This document shows, one piece after another, positions 44,046 to 56,514 of a stretch of 64,000 nt of DNA (position 1 is the stretch's first letter; every line of letters begins with the position of its first letter). The stretch lies in NCBI GenBank assembly GCA_964016885.1, contig OZ024757.1, positions 27,666,454 to 27,730,453 on the forward strand. Reading direction: 5' to 3'. The DNA comes from Eledone cirrhosa. Lineage: Eukaryota > Mollusca > Cephalopoda > Octopoda > Eledonidae. The position numbers were made by a program, and so were the translations under genes. The notes beneath the pieces are model-generated. The model was not told the DNA's origin. It did not search any database and saw only the letters and a list, made by a program, of their open reading frames with translations.

Positions 44046-46200
44046 TAGATATTTGTTATCAACCAGTCTGTTACATATGAAATGTCGCATTTTCTTTTTC
44101 TTCTTCGAAAGCCTTTCAAGTTGTGTGTTTGTTTGCTCTCTAGACTTTAGGATGTTCAGAGTAAAAAAAAAAATATATATATAATGAAACCAATTCAACT
44201 GTGTAAAACCTCACACCAATGAGGGGATTTCTGCATAGTCCTTCAGCCTGCTAGAAATAGCAACTAAATTTCCCTAATATCCATTCGCAACCACCCTATC
44301 ACCTGGAAACAAACAACAAATTATACAGAGGAGATAATGTGGCTCTAGATATCTTCTTCTTCTTTGCCCACTTATTCCTAGGAGGGTCATGGGGGCAGAA
44401 TCCTCAAGCATGCTTTCCAGCAACTCCTGTCAGAAGCAACCATTTCCAGATCTGGCCGGATCCCCAAGCGAGACCAACCAAGCTCCCAAAATATATATAA
44501 GATAAATGAATAATGCACATGGGCAGAATTTTCTTTTTTTTTTTACTATTGAGTTAAAGAGGGAAGGGCAATGTCCATGACTTATTTCAGGGCCTCTGAG
44601 TTTAATAAGGGGATAAAGTTATCCTTGAACTAATTGGAGACCTAGCCTTAAAAGCTTGAAACAGATTGGACTCTCCTAAAGACACTCAATAGCCAGGTTG
44701 TGGTTGTTGTTGTGGTGGTGGTCGTGTTAAACTAAGGTGATGGATTAAGTCTACCTACCACCCAAATGCCTTTGATCTTAGGTTCATTCAATCAGGGCTG
44801 AAACCCCCCCAGGCCTAAACAATAACAACAAAAAACTGACTGTAAAATCAAATATGGCTGGTCAGTGAGACAAACGAAAATAAAACTGACATGATTAAGC
44901 AAGAACAAGGAAACCCCACCAAAACATGAGAGATTTAGGTATTTTCTATCTGTATGTGGATATTTCACCCAAATAATAAGTCTCGTGTTCTTTGATTTCG
45001 TTTAAAATTAAAGATAATAATAATAATAAAAAGGCTTGAAAGGGAAATTTTCATGTTAAAAAGAAAATTGATTTTCATACATAACAGAAGTTGATTTTCA
45101 TTTTTCCATCCAAAAAAATTGTTGGTTAGCATTAAAAAAAAAAGGAAAATAATTAAATGCTTCAATTCATTAAAAAAAAATACATTTCTCTCTTTTCTTT
45201 CTCTATTTGAACCCTTCTGTCTGGAACCCTTAGCCACTACCACCCATATTTAGTTCTACATTATTGTGAAGAGACTCGTAGAACTAGAGGTGAAAGTGGA
45301 AAGCGGGAGAGAAAGAAAGTGTAAAATATTAAAAATTGACTGTCTCAATCATCAAAAATGTTTAACACAAAAAAAAATGCAAAAACAAATAAATCTTTGA
45401 AATTTTTCCCGCCTTTTTTAAAGTTCCTATTTAATAAATTTACTTCTAAACCTTTATATTGTATCATGTCAGTTGATTTGGGGGTTTCATTTAGAATAAA
45501 AAAAAAATAAATAAAAAAGAAAGCTTGAAAGTGGGAAATTCTGATAAATTTGTGTTAGCATATTTCTCTTGTGATGATTCTTGAAAATATGGTAACAAAA
45601 GAGTTTAAAATATTGACATTTATCTAAAAACGTTTCATCACATTTTTATGTAAGAACCTTTGTTTAGTTTCAAACACCAACTTAATGAGAAACTTAGTTA
45701 CATAATCTCTCTAGATTCTTCATTATTTTAAAAATTATATGAAAATCAGTCTTTTATAATGTGGTCATGTAGGAGTCATGACAAAAAGTACCCAGCACAC
45801 ACTGTAAATGGGATTGGTGTTCGGAAGGGCATCCAGCTGCAGAAACCAAGCCCATGCCAGTCTTGGCTTGTCTCTCAATGGAGAAGCTCGTCTAACCCAT
45901 GCTAGCATTAAACTGTGATTATGATCTTCTATCATAATTATATGTAAGAACCTTTAAGTTACATTTCAAACACCAACTTAATGATAAAGTTAGTTATATT
46001 ATTAAATCTCTCCAAATTCATGATCATTTCCAAAATTATTTGAAAACCATAGAAGGTGTCTTTCATTAGATATTTAGTAACAAAGGGTTAAGGTACTTAT
46101 ATTTATCTAAAACCTTTTCATCATAATTTTATGTAAGAAACTTTGTTGTTTCAAATATCAACTTAATGAGAAACCTGAATCCAAAGTACCAAGTCTTCAA
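44046..46200. other. Gene-free sequence with AT-rich family-C repeats and one SINE body
   Basis: 44355-44490 matches the dispersed repeat at 12443-12560. 45758-45925 is a tRNA-headed SINE body (GTCATGACAAAAAGTACCCAGC, GTTCGGAAGGGCATCCAGCTGC, CTAACCCATGC). 45590-45750 and 45930-46180 carry two to three units of a repeat with TTATGTAAGAACCTTTG...CAAACACCAACTTAATGAGAAA, as in the 22.0-22.5 kb intron. No gene is seen. Confidence 0.55.
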
Positions 46201-46945
46201 CATTTATTGTTTATTTTCCATGTTACAACACTAACCAGTTAGTATCAGTGGTAGAATTCAAAAACCTAGTTTTCAACAACCCAACAGTAACCAGTTAGCT
46301 AGCCTTGGCTTGCTTAATAATTAAGTTTATATGGCGAGCGAAACGACCAGAATTCAGGCAGCAAGACAATCCATTGGAGACTTGTTGAGTCAAGAGGCCT
46401 ACCCCAGTGACATTTCATTGGCTCCCACTCCTGAGTACAACGGAGAAGTGGAACTCATCCAGACTGAGTAGGCCACTGATGTTGGCATGGCTAGGGGTTG
46501 GGCATCAACCCAGTCCCTCAAGAATGTTGTGCTTGCAGAAAGTAGGCAACAGTTTGAGAATTAATCAGATTGATAAAAGAGTGATTAGAAGGTGCCTTTT
46601 GAACACAGATTGTCCCCAAATTCTCTTCTTCAGACTATCCAACTCTATTTCAGGAACTGACAATCCAAGCTCCATCTACTGCAGTAGAACTTCATCCATC
46701 TCCAGGAGCAAGCATGGATGGAGAGAAAGAAAGCAGGGAAGAGACAGAGATGAGCATTTATGCAGACCTAGGCCCCTCCAAATCGTTTGGGCAATGCAGC
46801 CTGGTTGCAAGACTTTGGGGAGAGTCTGAAATTGACCAATTATTCAAGTTTAACAAAGACTTTCTCTGTAAAAGAGTATTTAAAGTGTCTCATCAGTATG
46901 ATTTGAGGATAATTACTCTTTTACCAGTTCCAGCCATCTGACTAA
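46201..46945. other. Unassigned block with two overlapping weak open frames
   Basis: Frames of 140 and 75 codons (46407-46829 and 46714-46941) overlap in different registers. Neither has a recognised domain, and no splice pattern or codon signature supports them. The base composition is less AT-rich than the surroundings, so a decayed mobile element is my best guess. Confidence 0.3.
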
Positions 46946-47150
46946 GGCCATGCTGGGTCACAGAGGCTGATATTTCTAGCATTTTCTGAGGGAATGGGGT
47001 GATCTGGTTATTATTTCTAGCATTTAATGAAACAACTTAGTATTTGATTTGAGGGAGATTTAGCTTCTATTTCTAAAATATTCTAAAACAGTGGAGTGTA
47101 ATGTTTTGCGAAAGGCTCGACTGCTATTTCTAGCATGAATAATATGCCGG
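46946..47150. repeat. Array of about 60-bp units with GCTGCTATTTCTAGCA
   Basis: Repeats of (GAGGGAGATTT)(A/G)GCT(T/G)CTATTTCTA(A/G)(A/C)A and ACAGTGGAGTGTAATG. The same motif recurs at 19925, 49450-49720, 52050-52490, 57190-57320 and 59180-59460. Confidence 0.65.
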
Positions 47151-48859
47151 CTGTTTTGTCAATGTGTTTTAATGAAAAAATAAAGAGTTACAACGTATTA
47201 AATATTAAATTTAAAAACTAATTTTTATGTAATTTATACACTGTCTTCTCTTCTTAAAAATGTAAACAGTCAGCTTCCACCCTTGTTACGGATACTAGTC
47301 ATTCCACTTCAACCTGTTGATTTTCGATAACAAAATGACTGTCGGCGGTAGACAGTCAACAAAAAATATTAAAATCAACCACAATTAAAATGATACACAA
47401 TTGATGTTTTTTTTATATTTATATATATATATATCTGTCTGAAACATTTTAAAATTTAGAAACACACAATTTATTCCCTATCTCAGCCATGTTGTTCTCT
47501 TTCTAATCACTAAGTCCTGGTTATCTAATCCGACATTTGTTGATATATATATATATATATATAAGTTTATTTCTCCATACATTACAACATATATATATCC
47601 TGAACGTTTAGGTTATTTCCTCGTAATAAATTATTAAAAATATTTGGAAATATGTTTAGAAACTGGCAAGCGAAGTTTGTAAATCGAAAGTAAAAATATA
47701 ATATAAACAATCTTAATAACTGTTTCTACTTTAGGCACAAGGCCAGCAATTACCCAGTGCATTACTGGTACTTTATTTTATCGACCCCGTAAGGATGAAA
47801 GGCAAAGTAAACCTCGGTGGGGTTTGAACTCAGTCCAATAACGAGGTGTTTAAACTCACTGAACATAAACAAATGGGTACATTAAATTAACCATAATATT
47901 ACGCCATGTGTATGTCTATAATTATATTTATAACTCAGGCAATCAATAAAAAGTATAAATATATTAGAAATATATTAAATATTGTCCTTACATCTACTTT
48001 ATGTAACTATTTAATCGACCACAACAGTTTTTTTAAATAAACCCATGTATATAACATTTTATTAGCTACTGTGACCGTAAACATGATAAACACACGTGGA
48101 TATATTTATATGAACACATTTTAGAGTGTGTGTTTAAAATACTGTAGTATTAAAAAACAATAAAATATTAACTGATGGAGTACCCAATACTGTTGGGTAG
48201 AGTGTAAAAATTTATTTACTAAGTAAAAAAGAAACAATTTGAGTGTGTGTTTATGTATGAATGTAAGCGAAGGGTCAACAAGGAATACCACCACCTAAGA
48301 ATAACGATTGTGTATGTATATATATATATATATATAGGATGTCTCAAAAAATGTTTACACACTTTTATTAGAATGCTGTTGAAGTCTTTGTACATTTTGC
48401 GGTGACACCCTATATATAGATATGTGGCTCCCGAATTATGTCGGGTCCTAAACCACAGTTAAAAAAAGTTACTCAATACGATGGGAGAGTATATGATTCT
48501 TGATCATATATAGAAATGACTTCTGCTGGACTAGAACTGTTTCATTTTTGATGATTTCATACAAATGAGACAATTCTGGTCCTGTACAAGTCATCACTAT
48601 ATATAATTTTAAAATTGGCCGGAATACATGCTTGCAGGAGGTTTCTTCTCTGAAGACATGATGTCCAGCTCTCCTAAAAAAAATTTTTACCACTATATAT
48701 ATATATATAGTTGTAAAAAAAATCTTTAAATACCAAATTAAAAAGATATATGTAAATATATTGAGAGAAAGAACAATATATCGCATAGGAAACACAGTAT
48801 ATTGTATATATACCAAATATATATTCCATATAATTCCATAATAATAAATATATACACAT

Positions 48860-48894
<35 letters not shown>

Positions 48895-48975
48895 ATAATA
48901 ATAATTGTGAAGACTAAAATACAAAGAGCTCGATAAGAATAAATATATATCAAATATATAAGAACCCAAGAGCAA
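47151..48975. repeat. Composite-repeat material, SINE, mariner MITE and (TA)n
   Basis: 47150-47700 matches the composite repeat (for example AAAATATTAAAATCAACCACAATTAAAATGATACAC, shared with 50165-50205 and, inverted, 58660-58700). 47716-47832 is a minus-strand octopus-type SINE fragment. 48337-48411 is the fifth mariner-like MITE (GGATGTCTCAAAAAATG...GGTGACACCC). 48425-48545 matches 604-720. 48900-48960 is the inverted counterpart of 42000-42062. No gene is seen. Confidence 0.6.
48337..48411. mobile_element. Mariner-like MITE, copy 5
   Basis: GGATGTCTCAAAAAATGTTTAC faces GTACATTTTGCGGTGACACCC; interior TTAGAATGCTGTTGAAG as in copy 2. TA repeats on both sides. Confidence 0.75.
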
Positions 48976-49117
48976 ATATTTATTAAAATAACAGATTAAA
49001 GTTGAAGCAAAGAATCGTTGCTTTCACCCTTAACGGGACCTGAGTTTCAGAAGATCCCGTTAAGGGTGAAAGCAGCGATTCTTTGCTTAAACTTTAATCT
49101 GCTATTTTAATAAATAT
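48976..49117. mobile_element. Fold-back element FB3, short copy
   Basis: Arms 48976-49038 and 49055-49117 (63 bases each) match the outer 60 or so bases of the long copy at 41597-41985; the inner part of both arms is gone. The spacer is CCTGAGTTTCAGAAGA. It looks like an internal-deletion derivative. Confidence 0.85.
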
Positions 49118-49127
49118 TATATATATA

Positions 49128-51525
49128 TATAGTTTAAGAATAAACAAGACTCAAACCACAAAATTATATTAGTTTTACTATTACAAAGAAGTGTGTGTCT
49201 GTGTGAGTGTCTGGTTGAGTCTGTATGTACGCGTATCCGCGCGTCTTATCGTAAGTAATGCGTGTGTGCACATCAAAAATAAATCATATGGTCTAAGGGC
49301 AGATAATTTGAAATTTCAATTTCAGTATAAATAACATTTTGATACATATTTTATATATTTATCTTAAATAATATACAGATAACCTGAAAAATAACTGTAA
49401 AACGTTTAATCATGTTAAAACATTTAAAATCTTCGTGATGCGCGTATAATTTGAGGGTTATTTCGCTATTTCTATTATATTTTAAGTGAATGAAGTGTTT
49501 AAATTGGGAAAGGATTAACTACTATCTCAGGCAATTTCTAAAACATTACGGTGTTTAATTTAAGGCAGGTTTAAATAGTATTTATATATTGTTCAGTTAC
49601 AAAGGAGTGAATATATCGAGAAAGATTCGGGCGCTATTTTTAAAAGATTAAAGGCAGTGCCATGTAAAATTTTGAGGAAGACCTAATGTCTAACACGAGG
49701 AAGATTTGCCGGCTGGTTTGCTGAGAAGACATTTTAACCATAACACACAGTCCTAATATTGTAGTTTTGTTTACCGAAGAAAATTATATCAATTTTTAAA
49801 ATGAATAAATAATTAAACAATTGCAACACCTTAAATTTTACATTTTGAAACCAATTTTAATGTGATTTATAAACCGTCTTCTAGCACGGGAAAGATATGC
49901 CGGCCGGCTTGCTCGTGAAGAGATTTTAATCATAACACATAGGCCTAATAATATTATAGTTCTGTATACTTAGGATAATTATATCAATTTTTAAAATGAA
50001 TAATACTTTAGCTCATAAAACGTATTAAACCTAGAATTTAAAAACTAATTTTAATATAATATATACACTGTCTGCTCTTCGTAAAAATGTAAACAATCTG
50101 CTACCACGCTTGTTATGAATACCTCCCACCACTCCTCATTCACTATATCGGCTGCATACGGTCAACAAAAAATATTAAAATCAACCACAATTAAAATGAT
50201 ACACTATGGGTGTTTTTATCTTTATATATATCTCCGTCTGCAACATTTTAAAATTTAGAGACACAATGCATTTCGTATCTCAGTCATATTGCTACAATAA
50301 GAATTTCGCTTTCTAATCACACGGTGGTCGGCTCTAATCCCACATTTGTCGATATAGATAGTTATTTCTTCAAAGTTAATATCCTCGACATTTATGTTAT
50401 TATATGCTCAACAAAAAATAATAAAGTAACGATGTCATGCGTGTTTATATATTTCTATATCTTTTAATATATCACCATCTGCAATTCGTTAACATTTACA
50501 CTCGCAGTGTATTTCCTATCCTAGCCTTAATAAAAAAAATCGTCTTCCAATGACAAGACACTGAGTTCTAATCCTACACTTGTTTCCCCCTATAAATTGC
50601 AATTTCTCCACGGTTTCATTAAATATGCTGATTTTCAAAAATAAAATATTAAAATCTACTATAATATTACACCATGTGTGTTTCGATATTTGTAAATATC
50701 TCCGTCTGCACTTCTTTCAAATTTATATACACAATGCATTCTCTCTCAGCCATGTTGCTATCATGAGAAGTTTGCTTTCTAATCATAAGGACCTGGGTTC
50801 TAATTACATATTTGTCTATATATATATATATAGTTATTTCTCCAAAGTTACTCATACATTATAACATATATATCCTGAACATTTATATTATTATATCCTC
50901 TTAATAAATTATTAAAACGTTTTGAAAGTGGCGAACGAAGTTTGGAAATTGAAGAAATATAAGGCTTCAACATGATCCTTCGTAATGAGGTGTTGAAACC
51001 CACTGAACGTAAACAGATGGGTGTCTTTTTTCGTTCAGTGAATTTATACACCCCGTTATTAAGTCAAATGTTACAAATATAATTATTAAATAATAAATTT
51101 TAAAACAATTTAATGTGCTTTATACACCGTCTTCACTTCTTAAAAATGTAAACAGTCAGCTGCCGCACTTGTTATGGATACCCTCCTCATTAAATCTGTT
51201 GATTTTCAATAATAAAATATCTGTTTGCGACAGATTATGAACAAAAAATATAAAATAAACTATAGTAATACAACACGTGAATTTCTATATTTATATATAT
51301 CTATATCTGAAACTCTTACAAATTTACACACCATGTACGTTTTCTATCAATCATGTTGCTACAATAAAAAGTTCGATTTCTAATTACAAGTTCGCGAGTT
51401 CTAATCCTACATTTGTCCATATATATATAGTTGTTTCTCCAAAGTTACACATTTATTTAATCCTGTATGTCCCTTATACATATATTCTGAACACATATGT
51501 AATAATAACCTGGTAATAAATTATT
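49128..51525 (-). repeat. Composite repeat, inverted copy (partner 57820-59757)
   Basis: Read in reverse, the order of landmarks matches 57820-59757: TTTAAACACCTCGTTATTAAG-type end, GACAAATGTCGGATTAGAGCC, TGACCGTATGCCGCCGACCGAC, GCAAGCCGGCCGGCATATC and the CACACACGCATTACTTACGATAAAAAG end. Inside, a roughly 190-base module (ATGCCGGCCGGCTTGCTCGTGAAGAGATTTTAATC...) occurs twice in diverged form at 49690 and 49885. No coding frame. Confidence 0.8.
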
Positions 51526-53015
51526 AAAATATGATTACATATCTCACAATGCTTCGTATTAAACACACTACTTTATTAAAATATCATCTTTAATCTTGGC
51601 ATTCTAAAGAGGTTTAGAGGCGGATAACTTCAAAACTTGTCATCATTAAATAAAGAAATTACACTTTAAAGAGACTAGAAAGAAGTTCGAATCCAAACTA
51701 AGTTATGAACACAGTTGTTATATTACAGGGTGTCCACTAAGTCACTAAACAATTTGATATATATATTTGTATAAAATTGTCTAGTGACTCTGTGGACACC
51801 CTGTATGCTAAAAAAAATATTTTACTAATATATTATATGCTGGAAGTATATTTTGTTTGAAAGGATGAAAACTTCATACAAATGCAGGCTACAATTCTTT
51901 AAATGCTAATAATTATTATTGAAAATATTAAATCATTAAAAAACACACTTGTCTTTTCCATTCAAACATGAATAATGTTTTTTTTTTTAAATCAATGTGA
52001 TAGTTTAATACATTTTATGGAATAGAAGTTTTGGAAACTTACCTGTATGATTTGGAGGTAATTTCCCTGCTGTTCCTAGAATAATTTCATGAGGAAGTTT
52101 TAGCTGCTATTTCCAAAACGTTGTTTGATTTGAATCAGGTTTAACTGCTATTTCTATGATCAAATACAAATACAGTGGAGTGTATCCTTTGAGGGAGATT
52201 TGGCGCAATTTCTAAAATGTTCAAACACAGTGGCAGCATGGTTTCAGGAAGATTGGACCACTATTTCGAGCATAAGGGAGATGTCGGATGGTTTGTCAGT
52301 TTGTTTACCGTGGAGACACATTTCTGCTATTTTATGAGACACCGTATTATTTAATTTAGAGGTAGATTTGGCTGTTATCTCTAGCATTTCATAAGCCCCC
52401 ATGGTTTTGTGTCACTTGAGGTAGATTTGGGTGCTATTTGTAGAATGTTCAAATAAAGTACACTGTAATGATTTGGGAGAAATTCGACTGAGATATCGGG
52501 GTCGATAAAATAAAGTACCAGTAATGCACTGGGTTACTTGCTGGCCTTGTGCCAAAAAGTAGAAACAATTATTAATGACAACACAGGGTCCTAATATTAC
52601 TGTAGGTGTGCATCCTAGGGTAAATTACAACCCACTGTAATTCATCTATTACAATGTATTCACTATTAAATTTTAAAATAAAACCGTCCTCCCTTCTTTC
52701 GAAAATGTAAACATTGAGCTACCACGCGTGTTATGAATACCTTCCACCACTCCTTTTGCGATTTTAATTCAATAATAATCTACTGGCTGTCGATAATCAA
52801 TAAAAAACATCAAAATATTAGAAATATATCGAATAACATCCTTATTTCAGCTCTTAACTATATGTAACTTTGACTTGTCTTTCACAAAACATTTTAATCG
52901 CCCCATATATAACGTTTTATTAGCTTCTCTGATCGTAAACATGAGGTTGAGAAGATAAACAAATACATACGTGTGCGCATACACACACACGCGCGCGTAT
53001 GTACACACACACACA

Positions 53016-53046
<31 letters not shown>

Positions 53047-53081
53047 CATGTCTGTGTGTGTGTGCATGTATGTTTTGGATG

Positions 53082-53128
<47 letters not shown>

Positions 53129-53285
53129 GTATGCGTCTGTAAGTATATATATATATAGAGAGAGAGAGAGAGGGAGAGAGTGAGAGTGAGAGAGAGACAG
53201 CGAAAGAGGGAGGGAAAGAAAAAGAGAGAGAGATAGATACATAGTCATTAGAGAGAAATGCATGTGTGCATTTTAAAAGAAAAAT
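51526..53285. repeat. Composite-repeat material with a mariner-type MITE, 60-bp array and microsatellites
   Basis: 52045-52495 is an array of the GAGGGAGATTTGGC...ATTTCTA units. 52496-52572 is a SINE 3' half. 52680-52950 is another diverged composite-repeat segment. 52965-53245 is CACACACGCGCGCG, (TA)n and (GA)n simple sequence. No gene is seen. Confidence 0.6.
51726..51804. mobile_element. Irritans/mauritiana-type mariner MITE
   Basis: CAGGGTGTCCACTAAGTCACTA and TAGTGACTCTGTGGACACCCTG are inverted ends flanked by TA. The ends differ from the CCCAAAAATG copies, and the core is only about 35 bases of AT. Confidence 0.85.
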
Positions 53286-53348
53286 TACGGTCAAAGGGAA
53301 ATAATCTGGTATGTCTAGAAAATTTGAGATTATTTCCCTTTGACCGTA
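53286..53348. repeat. Inverted repeat at a junction of two composite repeats
   Basis: TACGGTCAAAGGGAAATAATCT and its exact complement are 19 bases apart. This word is the terminal motif of the composite repeat (compare ATGGTCTAAGGGCAGATAAT at 49290 and CTGCCCTTAGACCAT at 59580), so two elements meet head to head here. Confidence 0.8.
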
Positions 53349-53827
53349 TTTTGTCTTCTTATCTGCACACCCGCAATTTATACTGATGGACCAGTGCCGT
53401 TAATAAAGTTGCTAATAGAGTTGAATATATTTAATATTTGGGGTCTAGGATTGGTTTATCATATGCAGTAGGGTTATTAGATATATGAATAATAATATAA
53501 ACTCAAAAAAATTGTGTTTTGATAAAATACTGGGTTGCGCAAGAGAGACCGTTGGGTTTCTCATATGCATCTATTTTGATTACTGATATGTGGAAGTGAT
53601 TAAAGATACTAATGATATTATAATAATTTATTTCTAGGATATGATTACAAATATGTACATATAACCTTGACGATGTATGAGAACATTTGAAGAAATAACT
53701 ATTTACAGGGACAAATGTAGGATTAGAGCCGCATGGAGAACTAGTGGGTGATGTCTCTGAGACACAACATAAAAATATAAAGAATAGAATTTTGTCCTGC
53801 AGAAGAGCCATTACAATTGGACACTGA
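53349..53827 (+). repeat. Composite repeat, plus-strand copy cut by a LINE
   Basis: Parallels 57560-57960 (CTGCACACCCGCAATT, TTAAATATATTTAAT, GAGAAACC, TAAAGATA, ATTTATT(T/A)C(T/C)AGG). It stops shortly after GACAAATGTAGGATTAGAGCC where the LINE remnant begins; related AGGATTAGAACCCAGG resumes at 56530. Confidence 0.6.
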
Positions 53828-56514
53828 AAGAGAGAGGAGTTGGATCATCTATTCGAGGAGAATAGTATGCAAATCCTTGGGATCCAAGATGAACCCATGA
53901 AGAGAATGATGATTGGAAAGAGGAGCCAGCTCATCACCACATCATCAAAGAGGAACACAACTAATGCTGCAGAAGGGGGAGTGGGTTTTGTGTTGAGTAC
54001 AAGAGTCAACCTATCTACCCCAGAGTTTTGAGGATGACCTTCAATGGAAACCCAAGGCTGACAGTCATCTCAACTTATAGTCCAACTAAGGGAGACAGTG
54101 ATGTTGGTGCAGTGGAATTTCATGAGTAAGAAGAACAGGGAAGATCTTTGCTGGTACTTCCATAACGATACCAACTGAAATGAGAAACCATATTAGGACA
54201 CACTACTGGAAGCGAACCTGATCGCAATCAACCTAAGGTTTAAGAAGAATCCGGGGAAGATGTGGACCTACATCTCTGATAAGTGCCTGACTAACACCCA
54301 GATTGATTTCATTCTGGTGAGGAAGTAGTGGCAGAATAGTGTTTTGAACACAGAACCATATAATTATTTCAGTACACTGGGCAGTAACTACCGGTTTGTT
54401 ATGTGTGAGGTCTCTGTGAGTTTAAGAAAGAGTAAGGCTCAGCCCCGGAGAGTGAACTATGACTGGGGAGATTTCAAGGAAGATGATAAGCTACAGGAAA
54501 GCTACACAGTAGAAGTGAGGAACAGGTTCAGTGCTCTATGTGGAGAGGCAGAGGAGAGAGAGATTGAGTGGACAGAGGAGAGTGTAACAAAGAGGTACAG
54601 GTACTTCACCACTGAATTGGCAGAAGCAAGTGATGCTCAGGTGCCGAGGAGGGAGAGGAAGTGGAGGGATGACAGCTCTGTAGAACCAAAAGTGTGTGAA
54701 GCAAGAGAACACCTGAGGGCTGCCCATGGTCAATTCCATATTGATCCTATGGAGAAGAGGAAGAATATAGAGGTGAAAAAGGAAGAACTCTGTGTTACTT
54801 ACACTGAGGCCAGAGAGGAGATGCTGATGGAGAAGATCAGGAGTGTGGAGAGAGTGGTTGACAGTTGTAAGTGTAAAGTGAGCTGGACAATCATCAATGA
54901 GATCACAGGGAGAAAGAGAGGGAGTTCAAGTCATATCGGGGAACAAGTCCAAACGATAGGAAGAGGAAATGGCTGAACCATTTTGAGACCCTACTAGGTC
55001 AGCCCCCTTCCACAGCCCTGAACATCCGGGAGATCAGACAGCTGTTTGGAACTGGATATTGAGACTGGACCCTTCACCAGAGAATAACTTCAAACAGCCA
55101 AGGTGAAGATCAAGGAGGGCAAGGCAAATGGAAAAGATTGAGTGGCATCAGAGGTGTGATTTTGATGATATTATCCTGGAGTTCTGTAGCTAGGCACTGG
55201 AGAAAGGAGTTGCCCCAGATGAGAGGAGGATCAGTAATATTGTCCCAGTACCAAAGAAGGGAGATCTCTCTAACACCAACAAGTACAGGGGGATCTCATT
55301 GACACCGCTGGTAGCAAAGACCCTCAACAGGATGATTTTTAACAGGATCCAGCCCGAGATGGAGAAGAAGCTCAGAAACAATCAGAACAGCTTCAGAGAG
55401 GGAAAAATCAATGACCAGTCGCATCCTGATACTGAGGAGAATTTTAGGAATCTTCCTGCTGTCATGGTTTTCATTAACTTCAGGAAGACTTTTAATTCTG
55501 TGGACCAAGACTGACTGGTGAAGATCTTACAGGTTTATGGAATTCCCATGGAGATAGGGGACCTGATATCACTGCTCTACACCAACACCAGAACCTAAGT
55601 TATTACACCTGACGGGATGACAGAGTTCTTTGAGATACTTGCTTGAGTGCTCCAGGGAAATACATTGGCTCCCTACCTTTTCATCATCACAGTGGACAAT
55701 TGTATGTGCCTTGCACTGAAGAAACACTAGGACTCGGGCTTTATTGTAGCACCAGTTCAGAGCAGGAGAGTTAAGGCTAAAAAGATATCAAATGCTGAAT
55801 TTGCTGTCAGCATAGTTCTGGTGACAAACACAGTGTAGGAGGCAGAGGAGTTGATGCAAGAAGTGGAGACTGTGTTGATCAATGTGGGGCTGGGAATGAA
55901 TGAGAATAAGATGAAGTATCAGGCATAGAACATTAAGGAGTCAGAGAAGATTATAAAGTCAGCATGAAGCCACTAGAGCTGATTGAGGACTTCCTGTGTG
56001 TGGGAGCAATGATTGAGTACACAAGTACACAATCATGTAGTGCTGAGGAAGAGCAAAGCCTGGGCGGCATTGTGGAAGTCGGACTTTGTACAGATCTGAA
56101 GATCCGTATTTTCGTCGCCAAAGTGGAGTTTGTGCTGCTGTACTGGTCAGAATCTTGGACACTGACCAAGAGACTCACTCAGATGGTGGATGGACGCTGC
56201 ACGAGAATGCTGAGAATGGTTCTGAACATTAATCAGTATGCACTGAGGATGAATAACTCAGAGCTCCCAAAAGTCAGCTCGAAAGTTTCACAGAGGAGAC
56301 TGAAGTTAACTGGACATGCCAGTCAACATTCAGTGATCTTGTGGGAGTCCCCTTTCATAGACGCACTGGAAGAGGGAGACCAAGGATGACATATGTTCAT
56401 GCTCTAAGGACAGACACTGGTCTCTGGGAAACTCGGGACATAGTGGCGATGAGGAAGGACAGAGACCGCTGGGGAGAATTCGTCCATGGATCTCGGCAAT
56501 TTTACCCTCCCTAG
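53828..56514 (+). pseudogene. Decayed non-LTR retrotransposon (endonuclease-RT)
   Basis: Reading across frameshifts and stops, the order is: APE-type endonuclease pieces (GGVGFVLSTRVN, FNGNPRLTVISTYSPT, then TNTQIDFIL), a charged linker (54344-54976 open for 210 codons), reverse transcriptase motifs (NIVPVPKKGD, NKYRGISLTPLVAKTLNRM, VFINFRKTFNSVD, VLQGNTLAPYLFII) and a C-terminal region (YWSESWTLTKR, DGRCTRMLRMVLNI, GRPRMTYVHAL). The catalytic FADD box is altered to a NAEFAVSI-like string, and there are in-frame stops in the RT, so it is inactive. The clade is RTE/RTE-X-like or near it, on the basis of the C-terminal motif; not certain. 5' truncated. Confidence 0.85.

Noticed and set aside
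46407..46829. A 140-codon frame as a host gene
   Set aside because: No recognisable domain, overlapping frame in another register, no splice signals; left as unassigned.
54344..54976. A 210-codon frame that could be called a gene
   Set aside because: It is the linker between the endonuclease and RT regions of a decayed LINE; flanking frames continue the same element across stops.
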